This document shows, piece after piece, positions 1-6,013 of a stretch of 8,175 bases of DNA. The translations under genes and the position numbers were made by a program. Under the pieces are notes generated by a model. The model saw nothing but the letters and a program-made list of their open reading frames with translations, made no database searches and had not been told where the DNA came from. Source of the DNA: Ruminococcaceae bacterium UBA2806 (GTDB lineage Bacteria > Bacillota > Clostridia > Oscillospirales > Acutalibacteraceae); NCBI GenBank assembly GCA_002351795.1, contig DEHG01000087.1, forward strand, positions 14,863-23,037. The letters run 5' to 3'. Position 1 is the first letter of the stretch, and every line of letters starts with the position of its first letter.

Positions 1-131
1 AGGTTTTTAGAGGTTGCCTATAAACTTGAATTCGTGAAAGTCCAGAGTAAAATAATTTTTGTCAGCCTTTGTGTATTTCAGATTGGTTTTCACAGATTCA
101 GGGACAGATTTTTAAAAAGGAGTGATACTCT
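1..131 (+). other. Upstream region of the surface-protein cassette
   Basis: No gene is visible in these bases. AAGGAG at 117-122 lies 9 nt before the ATG at 132 and is a convincing ribosome binding site. A TATAAA at 19-24 could be a -10 element, but its -35 would fall at or beyond the window edge, so no promoter is called. The cassette may be transcribed from further upstream. Confidence 0.5.
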
Positions 132-3100
132 ATGAAACCAAAGCCAAAACATCTGGGACGGAAGCTTCTGAGCGTATTTACGGCTGTGTCCCTTTTGGCT
201 GCAATTGTCAGCACTCCCGTTTCGCCCTCCATGACGGCAAACGCAGGAGCCACAATCAATATCCTCACTGGCAGTTGGGGAGCAGTTGCCATGGAATACC
301 TTGAAAGAGGAATATTGAGAACCATTGGTTCGGCGGCGGCTCATGCCGAAAATGAAGCTGTGGCAGATATTCTGACCACTACCAAGAAATTCTTGGCAAG
401 CCCAATGTCCAGTACACTGGGAGATATCAAGAAGATGTGTGCCCAGATGAATGCAAAGCTGGACAACATTTCGAAAATGATGAGCAATAACCAGCAGATC
501 CTGGAAAGCAAGCTGGATGCTGTCACCGAACAGCAGCTCAAGGACAATTATACGGCGCAGAAAAGTAAGCTGGATACTGTAAAGAATGTCTATGCAAATG
601 TTATCAATCTGTTCCATAATCTCAACAATGCGGCGCAGAATGTAGATGTGAATAACCAGGATTCGATCAAAGCGCTGAGTACCGCCTACGATTCACTGAA
701 TGACATCTATGAGGCGGCAAACGGCATCACTACCCACACCGGTCTGGAATTCAATTTCTCGACTGATGCAAATACTATCGCCGGAATTATAAGCGCCTAC
801 CCATATTCCGCTGGTGTCGATTACAATGTTGATCCCAGCGATAAGTCTGTCTGGAACGAAAATGGAAAGTCCGACGTTCCCACAATGATCGACTACTATT
901 ATCAGTCTTTGAAATATTCCGACGCCTTTGACCATGAGTATTACCGGGATATGTCCGCACAGTACACCTATGCGGCAGGCGTTGTTTCCAATTACCTGGA
1001 AGCATACAACCTCTATGTATCCTATGCGTCTCAGCTCATTTACAGCGGAAATGCGGCTGGCATCACCGATGACAGAGACAAGCAGAGAATGGTCGATAAG
1101 CTCTGGGAAGGCTACAATAAAGAGTGCTATGTTCTGCTCAGAGCGCTTTCCCAGATGATGGACGGCTACGACAGCAAGCTTTCCGGCGTCATGAGAGAAT
1201 ATGATATCAACACCGTCATTCATTTTGATAATATCAAGGAAAGCATCAATTCCGGCGGTGTTTATGAGGAAAGGATGAATGACAGGAAGGAAAGCAAGCG
1301 GAATAAGACCAGCAAAAGGATGCAGGCTTATCAGATGCGTCCCTTCGGCTCTACCACCGCTTACGCACTGAGAAAGACAAACAGCTCACAGCCTGCCATT
1401 CTCATGGACGATCTGTCGTACTACGCTTTTGACATCCGCGTTATGTCTTTTCCGTTCTACCAGAATGACTGTACCGGTCCTACCTGTGATTACAGAAACC
1501 TTGTCGATTACGCTGCGACCTCTCCTACATACTGGTACCCGCTTTCCAAAAACACACAGCTTGACGGTCTTGTGAATACAACAGCCTTTGAAAAGGTAAC
1601 AAATCAGGGCAATCCGTCCTATATGACAAACTATCTGAAAGCACACGGCATGACAGCCGATCTGCCCAAGATGGACAGCAGCAATAAATGGGCGCTCAGC
1701 AATCAATACGACTGGAACTACGATTCGGACGGATATGTCGGCAACTGGGACATTGATATGCAATTCTATACCGTCAACACACTCAAAAAAGGAACCTCCA
1801 TGTCCACAGAGAAATTCGATATGGAAAGTGTGCCCGACGAGAGAAAGGGAAAGGAAGTCAGCATATTCTACACCGGCGAACCGCAGGTAGCTGTCTATCT
1901 GCCCTCAAACGGCGGCGCAGATTATCAGTATTCCGCTGTTGATTACAAGGGAAATGCAGCCTCTGCAAACGGCGGCAGAAATGTTTATAGATCCGGCGGC
2001 ACCATAACTCTCAAAATTAAGCCCAACGAAGGCAAGTATATAAAGAGCCTGCGTCTGTGCGACCGCTTTGTCTATGACGAGGACCACAGCAAGGGTACTC
2101 TTACACAGTATGTCAGCGAGGATGATGAACTCTACAAAGCTGACTGCGGCGTTTATCCCGACACCGACGGATATTACACCTTCAAGATCAATGTTCCTTT
2201 CAGAGACGGTTCTGTGATCCTTGATCTTGGTGATATCCCCTCAAAGGTACATACCGTATCTCTTGCCGAAAGCGAGGATGTTGTTTCCGGCAGTCAGTAT
2301 GACAAGGACGGCGGTATCGCAGCTGTCAACAACGGTACTATCGATCACTGTCTCAGAGGTGTAAATATTGATTCTACCGTTTCAGTATACGGAAAGAACG
2401 GTCAGAAGATCCGTCCCTCACAATACAATTCATATGTAAACGGCAAATACGCCGGCGGCATAGCTGCCACGAATAACGGAAAGATCACCGGTACAAGAAA
2501 CGGTGCGGTCGTTTTCGGCGAATGGTGCGGCGGAATTTGTGCAGATAATGCCGGAACTATATACGGCTCTGCCAATAACGGTGCAGTAGGCAGGGATTCC
2601 GTAAGCGTCAATCTCTGCGGTGGTTTTACAGCTAAAAACAGCGGCATTATTGATTGCTGCTACAATTCAGGAAAACCCATGATCAGCTCTGCTCAGAATA
2701 CTACAGCTGCTGCAGGAATGATCGCTGCATTGAATGAATCAAATTCCATAAGCAATACCTTCTGTAACAGCATCAATGCCATTCCTCCTATCGGAAGCGG
2801 CGATATTACGGATCCCACCGGTATGATAACCGTAATAACCAATACCGAGATGCTTGAGTCCACATTTGCTGATACTCTCAATGCAGTTACAGACGAGACT
2901 GTACAGTGGGTGCAGAAGATCATAAACGGCACCTATCTGAATTCCCTCTATCCTGTTATCCTTGGCAATTTCCTTAAGAACAGGACTATGACTCTTTCAA
3001 GCGGCATAACACTGAAAGGTCTTATGCATGAGCAGCTTAATGTAAGCTACGATAAAGCAGCAAGTGACAGTGATATTTATAATGCCTTCAATTCAGCATT

Positions 3101-3524
3101 ACCAAACAAAAAAATGACAGTTTACACTGTAAGCTGTGATGATGGCAACGGCGGCTTCATTCCTGAGGATTACTGGTGCTCCGGCGTCAGCATTTCAGTG
3201 CCTGTTGACAGTAATGATGTTTCATTTGCAGTAATGGGCAGCGATGGTATTGTTCGTTCAGTAAAGGCTGAAAGTATTGTGGACGGCGTAGCTGCCTTCT
3301 CGGCAGCATCACCTGTATCCTTCGCAGTAGTCAGTGCATCCTCCGCTAAGACTGATGATAATAAAACTTCAAAGTCTGATGTAAATAACAGCAGTTCAGT
3401 TCAGTCTACAGGAAACGGCAGCGTTCAGACAGGCGAAGCTCAGACAGCACTCATAGCTATTGTTCTTATGGTCATCAGTGCAGCAACAGCAGTACTTCTG
3501 AGGAGAAAAAAGAACCGTGAGTAA
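132..3524 (+). CDS. Large exported surface protein with GLUG-like repeats and C-terminal sortase-type anchor
   Basis: 1130 residues. A signal peptide (basic KPKPKHLGRK, hydrophobic core, probable cleavage after ANA near residue 39) shows export. Residues about 45-400 look mainly helical, with a coiled-coil-like stretch near 100-160. The centre to about 700 is Tyr/Asp/Gly-rich and probably beta. Residues 727-880 hold at least five GG[IF]xAxNxG-type units (starting near 727, 775, 800, 830 and 862), resembling GLUG repeats of Gram-positive surface proteins. They are followed near 900-945 by the LN...W...YPVI pattern that often ends such blocks. The C-terminus has a Ser/Asn/Lys linker, SVQTGE (1097-1102), a hydrophobic helix (about 1105-1123) and RRKKNRE. 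This is the architecture of a cell-wall sorting signal with VQTG in place of LPXTG. The start is fixed by AAGGAG 9 nt upstream. The 3' end overlaps the next gene by 8 nt. The role is probably adhesion or a structural surface component; ligand and function are unknown. Confidence 0.85.
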   Translation: MKPKPKHLGRKLLSVFTAVSLLAAIVSTPVSPSMTANAGATINILTGSWGAVAMEYLERGILRTIGSAAAHAENEAVADILTTTKKFLASPMSSTLGDIKKMCAQMNAKLDNISKMMSNNQQILESKLDAVTEQQLKDNYTAQKSKLDTVKNVYANVINLFHNLNNAAQNVDVNNQDSIKALSTAYDSLNDIYEAANGITTHTGLEFNFSTDANTIAGIISAYPYSAGVDYNVDPSDKSVWNENGKSDVPTMIDYYYQSLKYSDAFDHEYYRDMSAQYTYAAGVVSNYLEAYNLYVSYASQLIYSGNAAGITDDRDKQRMVDKLWEGYNKECYVLLRALSQMMDGYDSKLSGVMREYDINTVIHFDNIKESINSGGVYEERMNDRKESKRNKTSKRMQAYQMRPFGSTTAYALRKTNSSQPAILMDDLSYYAFDIRVMSFPFYQNDCTGPTCDYRNLVDYAATSPTYWYPLSKNTQLDGLVNTTAFEKVTNQGNPSYMTNYLKAHGMTADLPKMDSSNKWALSNQYDWNYDSDGYVGNWDIDMQFYTVNTLKKGTSMSTEKFDMESVPDERKGKEVSIFYTGEPQVAVYLPSNGGADYQYSAVDYKGNAASANGGRNVYRSGGTITLKIKPNEGKYIKSLRLCDRFVYDEDHSKGTLTQYVSEDDELYKADCGVYPDTDGYYTFKINVPFRDGSVILDLGDIPSKVHTVSLAESEDVVSGSQYDKDGGIAAVNNGTIDHCLRGVNIDSTVSVYGKNGQKIRPSQYNSYVNGKYAGGIAATNNGKITGTRNGAVVFGEWCGGICADNAGTIYGSANNGAVGRDSVSVNLCGGFTAKNSGIIDCCYNSGKPMISSAQNTTAAAGMIAALNESNSISNTFCNSINAIPPIGSGDITDPTGMITVITNTEMLESTFADTLNAVTDETVQWVQKIINGTYLNSLYPVILGNFLKNRTMTLSSGITLKGLMHEQLNVSYDKAASDSDIYNAFNSALPNKKMTVYTVSCDDGNGGFIPEDYWCSGVSISVPVDSNDVSFAVMGSDGIVRSVKAESIVDGVAAFSAASPVSFAVVSASSAKTDDNKTSKSDVNNSSSVQSTGNGSVQTGEAQTALIAIVLMVISAATAVLLRRKKNRE

Positions 3525-4029
3525 GAAGAAAAATCCCAATGCCCCGTTGATGGTCATAATGACAATTCTTGCAGCAGCGATCATTGGCTGCCTTGTAGGA
3601 GCAATGCTTTTTATCCCATCTTCGGATGACAGTAAAGAAGAAAAGGCTCAGGGCGTAGTCGGCAGGATATCGGACAACTGGGACGATCAGGTCAGCGAGG
3701 ATCCGGACGCATCGCAGGAGAGCGGAACACAGATCCCCGGATATTCAGCAGCAAGCATGAAAGAAGGCGACACAAGTCTTTTGCTTCGTGTCGGCAATCC
3801 CAAGGACAATAAAGTGGGGCTTATAGCAACAGTACGTCTTGAGGACGGCACAGAGCTTTATAAGTCCCCTGTGCTTGAGCCGGGTCAGGGGCTTGAAGAA
3901 ATACCTCTTGAAAAGACCCTTAAAAAGGGTGAATACAATGCGGAGGTTTATTATCAGTGCGTTTTGCTCAATAAGGAGCATACGCCGCTGAATGCCGCAA
4001 TATCGGCATTCACACTCTATGTTGATTAA
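3517..4029 (+). CDS. Membrane-anchored extracellular beta-domain protein of unknown function
   Basis: 170 residues from a GTG start lying inside the end of the previous gene (GTGAGTAA overlap, 8 nt), which implies translational coupling. AGGAG at 3501-3505 is 11 nt upstream. A basic N-terminus (SKKKNPN) precedes one membrane helix (about 10-33) and an acidic Ser/Asp/Glu-rich stalk (34-78). The final 90 residues form a predicted beta domain with a V-G-NPKDN start, a LEDGTELYKSPVLEPGQG core, a LKKGEY turn and alternating strands to the C-terminus. I recognise this NP..N/DGT.LY.S..L.PG/L..G.Y pattern from small anchored proteins encoded beside sortase-dependent surface proteins in Firmicutes, but I know no assigned function. 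An internal ATG at 3550 would cut into the basic segment and helix. An assembly or anchoring partner for its neighbours is an inference. Confidence 0.8.
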   Translation: MSKKKNPNAPLMVIMTILAAAIIGCLVGAMLFIPSSDDSKEEKAQGVVGRISDNWDDQVSEDPDASQESGTQIPGYSAASMKEGDTSLLLRVGNPKDNKVGLIATVRLEDGTELYKSPVLEPGQGLEEIPLEKTLKKGEYNAEVYYQCVLLNKEHTPLNAAISAFTLYVD

Positions 4030-4044
4030 GGCGTCAGCCTTGAT
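4025..4044 (+). other. Small intergenic hairpin spanning the stop codon
   Basis: ATTAAGGC (4025-4032) and GCCTTGAT (4037-4044) can pair through 8 positions, one a U-G wobble, around a GTCA loop. The hairpin includes the TAA stop at 4027-4029 and is followed by A/T sequence without a U run, so it does not look like an intrinsic terminator. It could protect or process the mRNA between cistrons. Chance occurrence is possible. Confidence 0.35.
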
Positions 4045-4075
4045 AAATAAATATTCTGAAAGGATGAAAAAAACA

Positions 4076-4696
4076 ATGACAACCAAAAAACTCTTAACTC
4101 TCGCACTGTCAGCTTTAATGATCTCTGCAACAGCAGTATCTGTATCAGCTGCGACCCTTACCGACCAGAATCCCGGCGGTCAGACTGAGGTAACAGCTCA
4201 TATAAGCGGCAGCGATCCTCATGGCACAGTATCATACAAGATCACGATCCCCGATGTAGTAGATTTTGGCGAGCTGGTTCAGCCTGCTGCAAATGAAGAC
4301 AGCTACAAGACTGTTGGGTATAATGTTTCTCTCGATGAGGTCACCGGTCTTGAGTCAGGAAAGCAGATCTCTGTCTATGTAAAGGATCAGAATGCTTCCA
4401 TCGATGATGACCAGAATTTCTATATTACAAACAAGGATAACAGCAATATTTCCTTCAAATATCATGTATTCAATGTTCCCCAGTCTCAGCTCTCAGAAGC
4501 AACAAGCATAAATTCATCCACCATGACAAAGACAGCAGGCTTCTACCTTGGCGGCTTCACTGCACCGGACGAAAATGTTGACGGTACTCTTGTTATCAAT
4601 CAGGTACAGCTTTATGGCAAGACACTTGCTGATATTGCCGGTGATTACAGCGGTTATATGGTATTCTACAGCGCAATTGAGGACATTAATCCGTAA
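4076..4696 (+). CDS. Small secreted beta-rich protein with VDFG motif
   Basis: 206 residues from the ATG at 4076. The frame is open from 3992, but the ATG there lies inside the preceding gene and would bury the signal peptide. The ATG at 4064 sits directly against the AAAGG it would need, whereas 4076 has AAAGG (4059-4063) 12 nt upstream and begins MTTKKLLTLALSALM, a clear signal peptide with probable cleavage near VSAAT. The mature protein of about 180 residues is rich in Thr, Ser, Asp and beta-type strands: YKITIPDVVDFGEL, then alternating polar/hydrophobic strands with NFYITNKD and VNQVQLYGKT, ending GYMVFYSAIEDINP. It has no cysteine, membrane helix or sorting signal, so it is presumably released or assembled onto a partner. 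An ITIP..VDFG segment is reminiscent of WxL-type and pilin-like beta-sandwich surface proteins, but no Trp-x-Leu motif is present, so no family is assigned. It could be the major subunit of the cassette (inference). Confidence 0.8.
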   Translation: MTTKKLLTLALSALMISATAVSVSAATLTDQNPGGQTEVTAHISGSDPHGTVSYKITIPDVVDFGELVQPAANEDSYKTVGYNVSLDEVTGLESGKQISVYVKDQNASIDDDQNFYITNKDNSNISFKYHVFNVPQSQLSEATSINSSTMTKTAGFYLGGFTAPDENVDGTLVINQVQLYGKTLADIAGDYSGYMVFYSAIEDINP

Positions 4697-4726
4697 TAGA
4701 TCCTCAGTAAATAAAGGACTCAGACA

Positions 4727-5080
4727 ATGAAAAAAAGAATAATATGCGGCATATGTCTGTTTTTCGCTCTGATGTCCGCTCTGGTGTACACACCGCTGAT
4801 CCCTGCCGCAAAAAGCGGTCACGGTGGAAGTACACAGGTGATAGCAAGGATTGAACAGTCATCCGACGATCAGAGCGGAGAACCCTCCGCTGAAAACAGC
4901 GAACCTGATACATCTGGTGATGGATCCACTATTTCCGATGATAGCCCTGTTGCCACAGGTGATGCGTCAAAGTGGTTTCTTTCTGCTGCCGCTGTATTAT
5001 CTGTTGCCCTGATAATTGTATTCTGGAAATACAAGAAAGACAGTAAAGATCCTGCGGATAACACGGAAAATAACGGATAA
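4727..5080 (+). CDS. Small Ser/Asp/Glu-rich exported protein with PVATGD anchor
   Basis: 117 residues. AAAGGA (4713-4718) lies 8 nt before the ATG. KKRIICGICLFFALMSALVYTPL is interrupted only by short polar positions and acts as a signal peptide, with probable cleavage near PAAKS. A short segment (GGSTQVIARIEQ) is followed by a low-complexity acidic Ser/Glu/Asp linker (about 44-73). PVATGD at 74-79, a hydrophobic helix (about 84-100) and KYKKDSK match a cell-wall sorting signal architecture with VATG in place of LPXTG. The cytoplasmic tail of about 17 residues is longer than usual for sorting signals, so a plain membrane anchor is the alternative. The globular part is almost absent, so the protein is probably a spacer, base or anchor for a partner such as the preceding secreted protein (inference). 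It is 30 nt downstream of that gene and is the last intact gene of the cassette. Confidence 0.75.
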   Translation: MKKRIICGICLFFALMSALVYTPLIPAAKSGHGGSTQVIARIEQSSDDQSGEPSAENSEPDTSGDGSTISDDSPVATGDASKWFLSAAAVLSVALIIVFWKYKKDSKDPADNTENNG

Positions 5081-5109
5081 GCTTAAGGCTTATTATCTGC
5101 ATATCCGAG

Positions 5110-5235
5110 GTGAGAACAATAAGAAAGAAAAGAAGAATGTTCAGGCTTCTGAAAGATGCTTTCAGGACAGCAGGCGCAGACAAAATTATCAGCGGATATT
5201 TTTTGTGGTTCTTCATATCGGCAGTTCCGATATGG
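5110..5235 (+). pseudogene. 5' remnant of a two-helix potassium-channel-like gene
   Basis: The frame opens with GTG at 5110 and encodes a basic N-terminus, then RTAGADKIISGYFLWFFI and SAVPIW. This matches my recollection of the first transmembrane segment of small bacterial two-helix potassium channels, which have a T/A-GADK motif before the helix. The family's next parts, an acidic turn, the pore helix with a TxGFGD selectivity filter and the second helix, are absent. After Trp (5233-5235) the frame becomes an antisense reading of the ClC remnant and stops at 5346. GAGGTG (5107-5112) is a good ribosome binding site not for GTG 5110 but for the in-frame ATA at 5119, so a start-codon mutation is possible. 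Starts at GTG 5110 or ATG 5137 remain alternatives. It lies 29 nt after the surface cassette. Without a pore it cannot conduct ions. The identity is from memory and was not searched. Confidence 0.6.
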
Positions 5236-5370
5236 CGAGGGAAGATATTCCCACAGAAATTCTATACCATAGTTCATTATCCTAAGAAATCCCCAGATAA
5301 TAAGTCCGACTATCGAGCCAAGTATGACCGTATAAAGCATAAATAACAAATTATTCTTTACCTTGCTCAT
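5233..5370 (-). pseudogene. 5' remnant of a ClC-type chloride channel/antiporter gene
   Basis: On the - strand an ATG at 5370-5368, with AAGGAAG 7 nt upstream, begins MSKVKNNLLFMLYTVILGS, then IVGLIIWGFLRIMNYGIEF and LWEYLPS. The G-x-I-V-G-L-I-I-W pattern, the RIMNxGIEFLW motif and the charged N-terminus match the first helix of voltage-gated chloride channel (ClC) family proteins of Clostridia. About 46 residues are recognisable. A full protein has roughly 400 or more, with GSGIP and GxFxP filter motifs that are absent here. From about 5233 the frame reads through the antisense of the potassium-channel remnant and stops at 5083, giving a 95-residue chimeric frame. A promoter-like element lies upstream at 5449-5457. 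A short one-helix peptide could still be made, but channel function is impossible. The identity is from memory of the family and was not searched. Confidence 0.65.
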
Positions 5371-5448
5371 GATAACACTTCCTTGATAACATATGATCTA
5401 TAGCTTCTTTTATATTTTCATCTTTTCTCCGTACATATCTTTTCTTCA

Positions 5449-5457
5449 ATTATAACA
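5449..5457 (-). promoter_or_regulatory. Extended -10 promoter for the ClC remnant
   Basis: Read on the - strand, TGTTATAAT is a perfect extended -10 (TGnTATAAT). It would give a leader of about 70 nt before the ATG at 5370, and that leader contains a good AAGGAAG ribosome binding site. No consensus -35 is visible, which extended -10 promoters can tolerate. Confidence 0.45.
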
Positions 5458-5492
5458 CAACCGCCACGCCTACGGCTACCCTTTTTTAAAAT

Positions 5493-5524
5493 AAAAAAGC
5501 TCGGTATAAACCTTTAGCTTTTTT
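5493..5524 (+). terminator. A/T-rich, possibly bidirectional intrinsic terminator
   Basis: AAAAAAGCT (5493-5501) pairs perfectly with AGCTTTTTT (5516-5524), with a further possible GGT/ACC pairing in the loop. The flanking A and T runs make it terminator-like in either direction, but the stem is poor in G+C. It is well placed to stop + strand readthrough from the surface cassette before the ctsR promoter. Confidence 0.45.
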
Positions 5525-5529
5525 GTGTG

Positions 5530-5553
5530 ACGTTTACTATAAAACGTTTTTTT
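5530..5553 (+). terminator. Second terminator-like hairpin with U run
   Basis: ACGTTT (5530-5535) and AAACGT (5542-5547) form a 6-bp stem around ACTATA, followed immediately by six T residues. It begins 5 nt after the previous hairpin, so the two could act as tandem + strand terminators. The stem is short and weak. Confidence 0.4.
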
Positions 5554-5734
5554 GCAGAGATCGGATTCTTTTGACTTTTGATCTTTATCAGTCAGATTTT
5601 CCCCGTATCTCTGACTTTATGAGGCTTTTTAGCTGAGAAGAAAATGGAAATTTTCAATAATAAATAATAAGAAATAATGAGAAAAAAAGAGTATTTTTAA
5701 GATTATGGGAGATAATACTGGATATAATATTGTT
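5554..5734. other. A/T-rich spacer without a recognisable gene
   Basis: No supportable coding frame is present. GTCAGA (5593-5598 region) and a matching TCTGAC about 13 nt later can form a small hairpin without a U run. A TATAAT at 5723-5728 lacks a partner -35. The very A/T-rich part from about 5650 to 5710 could help the ctsR promoter, in the manner of an UP element, but this is speculative. Confidence 0.4.
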
Positions 5735-5773
5735 TTTGACTTTATTTGACTTTGACTTTAACTGACTTTGACC
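5735..5773 (+). promoter_or_regulatory. CtsR operator array: five heptads in a 16-bp phased repeat
   Basis: CtsR binds two direct heptads (A/G)GTCAAA separated by 3 nt; the complement is TTTGACY-NNN-TTTGACY. Here TTTGACT (5735-5741), TTA, TTTGACT (5745-5751) is a full site. TTTGACT (5751-5757), TTA, ACTGACT (5761-5767) is a second, weaker one, and TTTGACC (5767-5773) is a fifth heptad. The two sites share one base and the third half-site follows the same 16-bp phase. The array covers the -35 and the spacer of the promoter, so bound CtsR would block RNA polymerase. Downstream ctsR makes this an autoregulatory operator. Confidence 0.88.
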
Positions 5774-5780
5774 TTATAAT
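5752..5780 (+). promoter_or_regulatory. Sigma-A promoter of the ctsR operon
   Basis: TTGACT (5752-5757), a 17-nt spacer and a perfect TATAAT (5775-5780) make a near-consensus vegetative promoter, with transcription expected to begin near 5787. The -35 is itself part of a CtsR heptad. This is typical of Firmicute CtsR-controlled promoters: strong but repressed until heat stress. Confidence 0.85.
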
Positions 5781-5810
5781 AAAAGCATAAAGCAGCAAAG
5801 AGCATGAGAA

Positions 5811-5852
5811 TAGTGGTTAGTGATTAGTGGTTAGTGGTTAGTAGTTAGTAGT
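5811..5852 (+). repeat. Six tandem 7-bp units (TAGTGGT family)
   Basis: The units are TAGTGGT, TAGTGAT, TAGTGGT, TAGTGGT, TAGTAGT and TAGTAGT, without interruption. Because 7 is not a multiple of 3 and every unit starts with TAG, the block places stop codons in all three + frames. The 14 bases at 5821-5834 are complementary at 13 of 14 positions to 5885-5898, so the block can fold back on its own downstream flank. A related copy begins at the mcsB stop codon. It looks like a dispersed intergenic repeat. Confidence 0.85.
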
Positions 5853-5884
5853 ACAAAGAGTACACAATATTCTATTACAACACG

Positions 5885-5898
5885 CTAAACACTAATCA
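5885..5898 (-). repeat. Inverted copy of the 7-bp repeat
   Basis: CTAAACACTAATCA is the reverse complement of TGATTAGTGTTTAG. It matches 5821-5834 and also 8156-8169 at 13 of 14 positions each. With the direct block upstream it can form a hairpin with a loop of about 50 nt in the ctsR leader RNA. Confidence 0.65.
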
Positions 5899-5936
5899 TA
5901 AAAACATCAGACTATGTTCGGAATGACAAAAAGCCA

Positions 5937-6013
5937 GTCATCCTGAGCGCAGCGAAGGATCTTATTCATTAAGTGACTTTATCGGAAAGATTCCTCACTG
6001 CGTTCGGAATGAC
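5937..6013 (+). repeat. Large imperfect inverted repeat in the ctsR leader
   Basis: A 26-nt left arm (5937-5962, beginning GTCATCCTGAGCG) faces a 26-nt right arm (5988-6013, ending GTTCGGAATGAC) across a 25-nt loop. Twenty positions are perfectly complementary, three more can form G-U pairs in RNA, and three are A-C mismatches. The core GAGCGCAGCGAAGGATC resembles a dispersed intergenic repeat I have seen in many bacterial genomes. No U run follows, so it is not an intrinsic terminator. A direct copy of the right-arm end, GTTCGGAATGACA, also lies at 5916-5928, and a variant (ATTCAGAATGACC) at 6021-6033, suggesting nested or repeated units. Confidence 0.8.

Noticed and set aside
90..617. Long open frame on the - strand
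   Set aside because: It is antisense to the large surface gene, has no ribosome binding site and an unnatural composition. The + frame there has a signal peptide and a good start.
3992..4075. Upstream extension of the VDFG protein to an ATG at 3992
   Set aside because: It lies within the preceding gene, has no ribosome binding site and would put 28 residues ahead of a clear signal peptide.
5077..5093. Terminator after the surface cassette
   Set aside because: ATAAGC/GCTTAT is only a 6-bp A/T-rich stem overlapping the stop codon, with no U run.
5016..5285. An 89-residue + strand frame across the cassette end
   Set aside because: It overlaps the 117-residue gene and the channel remnant out of frame and has no recognisable features.
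5723..5728. Second ctsR promoter using this TATAAT
   Set aside because: No -35 lies at the right distance, and the promoter at 5752-5780 is much better.
5811..5852. CRISPR-like array
   Set aside because: The units are contiguous 7-mers with no unique spacers.
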